Below, in pieces: positions 60,843 to 64,000 of a stretch of DNA of 64,000 nucleotides. The notes below the pieces were generated by a model, which was not told the origin of the DNA, did not search any database, and worked only from the letters and a program-made list of their open reading frames with translations. The DNA is taken from contig CAISMH010000003.1 in the NCBI GenBank assembly GCA_903886485.1, positions 1-64,000 of the forward strand, given 5' to 3'. The translations under genes were made by a program, and so were the position numbers. The first letter of the stretch is position 1, and every line of letters begins with the position of its first letter. The DNA is from an uncultured Burkholderiales bacterium (lineage in GTDB: Bacteria; Pseudomonadota; Gammaproteobacteria; Burkholderiales; Burkholderiaceae_C).

Positions 60843-61883
60843 ATGTTTTTGAAAAACACTTGGTATGTAGTCGCTTCCTCGGCGGAAGTGCAAGACAAGC
60901 CTTTGGGTCGCACCATCTGTGGCGAGTCCATGGTTTTTTACCGTGGTGACGGCGGTCAGGTGTCAGCGTTGGAGGATTTTTGTCCGCACCGTGGTGCGCC
61001 TTTGTCCTTGGGCAAGGTGTGCAATGGCAAATTGGTCTGCGGCTATCACGGTCTAGAAATGGGTTGCGATGGCAAAACGGTTGCGATGCCGGGGCAGCGG
61101 GTGCGAGGCTTTCCCGCCATTCGCAGCTTTGCCGTGGTGGAACGCTATGGGTTCATTTGGGTGTGGCCCGGTGATGTGGCCTTGGCTGATGAGTCCTCGA
61201 TGCCTGTGTTTGAGTTCTTTGACAACCCTGCTTGGGCCTATGGCGGTGGTCTGTATCACATCCATTGCAACTACCAGTTGATGATCGATAACTTGATGGA
61301 CTTGACGCACGAAACGTATGTGCATGCCACCAGCATTGGTCAAAAAGAAATTGATGAAGAGCCCTGCATCACCAAGGTGGAGGGCGATCATGTGACGACC
61401 ACCCGTTTCATGCACAACATTGAAGCGCCTCCGTTTTGGCGCATGGCGCTGCGCAGCAACAACTTGGCCGACGATGTGCTGGTGGACCGTTGGCAAATTT
61501 GCCACTTCACGCCACCCAGTCACGTGATGATTGAAGTCGGTGTCGCACATGCGGGCAAGGGTGGCTATGACGCGCCCGATGATTGCAAGGCTTCTAGCGT
61601 GGTGGTGGATTTCATCACACCCGAAACGGAAACGTCGATCCACTATTTCTGGGGCATGGCGCGTAAATTCCAGCCAGACAATGCGGCGCTGACCGACACC
61701 ATTCGCGAAGGTCAAGGCAAAATTTTTGCCGAAGACTTAGAGATGTTGGAGCGTCAACAACGCAATTTGTTGCGTTACCCAGATCGCGGCTTGCTCATGC
61801 TCAACATTGATGCAGGTGGGGTGCAGTCACGTCGCGTGATAGAGCGCCATTTGGCGAAAGAACACAACGGAGCAATCGCATGA
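60843..61883 (+). CDS. Rieske ring-hydroxylating/demethylating oxygenase, VanA-like
   Basis: The Rieske [2Fe-2S] site is C47-P-H49 and C66-G-Y-H69, in FCPHRGAPLSLGKVC and LVCGYHGLEMGCDG. The mononuclear iron site is in NLMDLTHETYVHATSIGQ near residue 150. The length (346 aa) and the start MFLKNTWYVVASSAEV match the vanillate O-demethylase oxygenase group (VanA/PobA-like). It demethylates or hydroxylates an aromatic acid with electrons from a reductase. It overlaps the ferredoxin gene by four bases. Confidence 0.9.
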   Translation: MFLKNTWYVVASSAEVQDKPLGRTICGESMVFYRGDGGQVSALEDFCPHRGAPLSLGKVCNGKLVCGYHGLEMGCDGKTVAMPGQRVRGFPAIRSFAVVERYGFIWVWPGDVALADESSMPVFEFFDNPAWAYGGGLYHIHCNYQLMIDNLMDLTHETYVHATSIGQKEIDEEPCITKVEGDHVTTTRFMHNIEAPPFWRMALRSNNLADDVLVDRWQICHFTPPSHVMIEVGVAHAGKGGYDAPDDCKASSVVVDFITPETETSIHYFWGMARKFQPDNAALTDTIREGQGKIFAEDLEMLERQQRNLLRYPDRGLLMLNIDAGGVQSRRVIERHLAKEHNGAIA

Positions 61884-62194
61884 GTGAACCATTGAACGAG
61901 GGAATCCATACCCCTGTGGGCAGCGACGGGGTCTTTACCTTGGCGTTGGTGAAGTCGGGACAGCGCTTGCAAGTGGCGGCCGATCAGACCGCACTGCAAG
62001 TGCTAGAAGCCGCAGGCATGGCTGTGCCGATGTCGTGCGGTCAAGGAATTTGTGGCACTTGTTTGACCCGTGTGGTGGGCGGTGTGCCCGACCATCGAGA
62101 CATGTACCTCAGCGGCGAAGAGCAAGACGCGAACGATCAGTTCACGCCCTGCTGTTCACGCAGTAAAACTGCGGTGCTGATGTTGGATCTTTGA
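61880..62194 (+). CDS. Ferredoxin-only partner of the oxygenase, 104 aa
   Basis: The protein holds one plant-type [2Fe-2S] domain with CGQGICGTC (C53, C58, C61) and a Cys pair at 91-92. VanB normally has FAD- and NAD-binding domains in front of this domain, about 320 aa in all; here they are missing. The coding region is complete and starts in the oxygenase's last codons, so it is not a fragment at a breakpoint. It must take electrons from another reductase encoded elsewhere. Confidence 0.88.
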   Translation: MSEPLNEGIHTPVGSDGVFTLALVKSGQRLQVAADQTALQVLEAAGMAVPMSCGQGICGTCLTRVVGGVPDHRDMYLSGEEQDANDQFTPCCSRSKTAVLMLDL

Positions 62195-62198
62195 GGGC

Positions 62199-64000
62199 TT
62201 AACGGCCGTAACCGCCACCGCCACCACCAAATCCACCACCGCTGCGGCCACCGCCTGAACGGCCACCGCCGCCGCCGCCAGAGCGATTGCCGCCGCCACC
62301 CCCACCCCCTGAGCGACGACCAAAGCCACCGCCACCACCGCGTTTGCGCTCAGTCATGAGGTCGACGCTGGTGCGTGTCGGGTCGGGTTGACGTTGACCG
62401 CCACCTTGTGTTTTGTGCCCAAAGGCGTTCACGCCGCTTTGGGTGCCCAAGTGCGCATTGGCACGGGGTTGGAAGTCGTCATCGTCACGGCGCGGAGCGC
62501 GAGGCGCATCGAAGTCACGGGGTGGACGTGGTGCGTCGTTGCGGGGGGCGCGGTTGTCAAATTGACGCGGTGGGCGTTGGCCTTGTGGACGATTGCCGTC
62601 ACGCGCAGGACGATCGTTGCTGCGTGGTGGACGGTCAGCGAATTGTTCGCTGCGTTCGCCGTCACGCGGTGGGCGGTCACCCACACGGTCACGGTTCACA
62701 TGGCTGTTGGGGCGAGGGGCACGACCGCCGCCTGCGGCTTTGGTGTCGCGAATGCGTTGCATCATTTCACCGCGCGCGGCTTTGGCAGCTGCGGCCATCA
62801 CGTCACGGCCTGGGGGCTTGCCTAGGCCGCCCCACAGGGTTTGACGGCCCATGGCGATAGGTTCGGCTTTTTCATCGGGTTCTGGGCCAAAGCCTTCCAC
62901 CGCCACGACGGGCACTTGTTGTTTGGTGAAGATTTCAATGTCGCGCATGAACCCTTGTTCGTCCAAAGACACCAAGCTCACGGCTTCACCGCTGGAACCC
63001 GCACGGCCTGTGCGGCCAATGCGGTGCACATAGTCTTCGCTGATGTTGGGGATTTCGTAGTTCACCACGTGTGGCAATTCGTCAATGTCAATGCCACGTG
63101 CCGCAATGTCGGTGGCGACCAAAGCGCGGATGTCGCCGCTCTTGAAACCTGCCAGCGCTTGGGTACGTGCGGTTTGGCTCTTGTTGCCGTGCAGCGCCAT
63201 GGCGCTGATGCCGTTCTTGGTCAAGAACTCGGCCACGTTGTTGGCGCCAAACTTGGTGCGAGTGAACACCAGCACTTGGCTCCAGTTGTGTTCGTTGATG
63301 ATGTGCGCAAGCAGTGCTTTTTTCTTGCCACGGCCCACAGGGTGAACCACTTGGGTGATGCGTTGCACCGTGGTGTTGCTGGGCGTGACTTGGATGCTTT
63401 GCGGATCTTTGAGCAAGTTGTTGGCCAACTCGCGAATTTCGTCGCTGAAGGTGGCGGAGAACAACAAGCTTTGCTTGTCTTTGGGCACCAAGGCCAAGAT
63501 TTTCTTGACGTCGTGGATGAAGCCCATGTCCAACATGCGGTCGGCCTCGTCAAGGACCAAGATTTCTACAGTCGACAAATCAAGCAAGCCTTGCTGTTGC
63601 AAGTCAAGCAAGCGACCCGGGGTGGCCACCAAAATGTCCACGCCTTTTTTGATGCGGGCCACTTGCGGGTTCATGCCCACGCCACCAAAGATGACGGTGG
63701 AGGTGAGCTGCAAGTACTTGCCGTAGTTGCGCACCGACTCTTCCACTTGGGCTGCGAGTTCGCGGGTGGGCGTCAGCACGAGGGCGCGCACGCCGTACAC
63801 GCCGAATTTGTTTTCTTTGCTGCGGCTCATGGTGAGCTTGTGCAGCATGGGCAGGGTAAACGCCGCTGTTTTACCGGTGCCGGTTTGGGCGCCGGCTAAC
63901 AAGTCGTGTCCAGCGAGTACCGCTGGAATGGCTTGCGCTTGGATCGGAGTGGGAGTTTCGTAGCCTTGTTCGGCGACTGCTTTTTGGATGGCCGGAGCCA
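62199..64000 (-). CDS. rhlE: DEAD-box RNA helicase RhlE, 5' end outside the window
   Basis: The frame is open to the right edge, so the start is missing. [16 protein letters not shown] (motif I), [13 protein letters not shown] (Ia), [13 protein letters not shown] (II, DEAD), LFSATF (III), then [13 protein letters not shown] (V) and [10 protein letters not shown] (VI) are all present. The last 180 residues are basic and arginine/aspartate/proline-rich and end in a very glycine-rich tail. RhlE helicases unwind structured RNA in ribosome assembly and cold adaptation. The N-terminal Q-motif [10 protein letters not shown] is visible at the edge. Confidence 0.94.
   Translation of the reverse strand, partial: APAIQKAVAEQGYETPTPIQAQAIPAVLAGHDLLAGAQTGTGKTAAFTLPMLHKLTMSRSKENKFGVYGVRALVLTPTRELAAQVEESVRNYGKYLQLTSTVIFGGVGMNPQVARIKKGVDILVATPGRLLDLQQQGLLDLSTVEILVLDEADRMLDMGFIHDVKKILALVPKDKQSLLFSATFSDEIRELANNLLKDPQSIQVTPSNTTVQRITQVVHPVGRGKKKALLAHIINEHNWSQVLVFTRTKFGANNVAEFLTKNGISAMALHGNKSQTARTQALAGFKSGDIRALVATDIAARGIDIDELPHVVNYEIPNISEDYVHRIGRTGRAGSSGEAVSLVSLDEQGFMRDIEIFTKQQVPVVAVEGFGPEPDEKAEPIAMGRQTLWGGLGKPPGRDVMAAAAKAARGEMMQRIRDTKAAGGGRAPRPNSHVNRDRVGDRPPRDGERSEQFADRPPRSNDRPARDGNRPQGQRPPRQFDNRAPRNDAPRPPRDFDAPRAPRRDDDDFQPRANAHLGTQSGVNAFGHKTQGGGQRQPDPTRTSVDLMTERKRGGGGGFGRRSGGGGGGGNRSGGGGGGRSGGGRSGGGFGGGGGGYGR

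Noticed and set aside
62199..62345. Tandem repeat region of possible regulatory role
   Set aside because: The repeats encode the glycine-rich tail of RhlE, so they are coding low complexity.
62841..63899. 352-codon plus-strand frame opposite rhlE
   Set aside because: All DEAD-box motifs lie on the minus strand, so this is a shadow.
1..64000. CRISPR array
   Set aside because: No set of regularly spaced direct repeats was seen on either strand, despite the Cas4-like features of the DUF2779 protein.

Overview
The window looks like a Burkholderiales (Betaproteobacteria) chromosome, most likely Comamonadaceae such as Limnohabitans or Rhodoferax. I judge this from family content and style: a Bug-type solute receptor, a Tat-exported HiPIP, PcaI/PcaJ, LivKHMGF operons, the WaaC-WaaA pair and GC-rich coding with long antisense shadows. 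It falls into two parts.

Positions 1 to about 23,069 are the right-hand part of an integrated mobile island; its left end lies outside the window. Base composition is AT-richer, most genes are unfamiliar, and the inner end has a tyrosine integrase (21634-22926) with an AlpA-type regulator, a winged-helix protein and phage-like small genes. The integrase lies next to a short tRNA-3'-end-like sequence that may be the attachment site. Island cargo from the left: a GIY-YIG protein cut by the window edge; small orphan genes; an exported HExxH protein; two lipoproteins; an FtsH-like peptidase that has lost its P-loop; a large two-module AAA+ ATPase; a WYL regulator with a stand-alone WYL C-terminal domain; a resolvase-fold protein without catalytic arginines; a DUF2779-type Fe-S nuclease/exonuclease; and a VSR/DUF559-like nuclease. 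A palindrome close to AAAGACA-N5-TGTCTTT, or a degenerate or half version, recurs before many of these units and suggests one shared regulator. An IS3-family element (16476-17790) sits between a truncated HTH gene and a truncated umuC, and has no matching target duplication.

From 23.1 kb the window is ordinary chromosome. It holds pcaIJ (3-oxoadipate CoA-transferase), a DMT exporter and ogt, then phosphomannomutase-waaC-waaA for LPS. Next come a TetR-controlled RND efflux operon (tetR, membrane fusion protein, pump, a pcm-like methyltransferase, a rhodanese and a TolC-family protein), msrA, a ZnuD-like TonB receptor and pdxH. A molybdenum-hydroxylase cassette follows (iorA, iorB, xdhC and a MocA-like gene), then a HiPIP.

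The region 47-62 kb reads as a catabolic cluster for an aromatic acid: enoyl-CoA hydratase, 2-hydroxyacid dehydrogenase, LigW-like amidohydrolase, Bug receptor, FAD monooxygenase, two closely similar LivK receptors, hydrolase, SnoaL-like protein, a GntR regulator with an obvious operator, LivHMGF, a VanA-like Rieske oxygenase and a small ferredoxin that lacks the usual reductase domains. The window ends inside rhlE.

The most unusual items are the split unfoldase/peptidase pair (FtsH-like pseudo-ATPase plus dual AAA+), the shared palindrome and the nuclease cluster at 12-15.8 kb. Functions for these are inferences from motifs.
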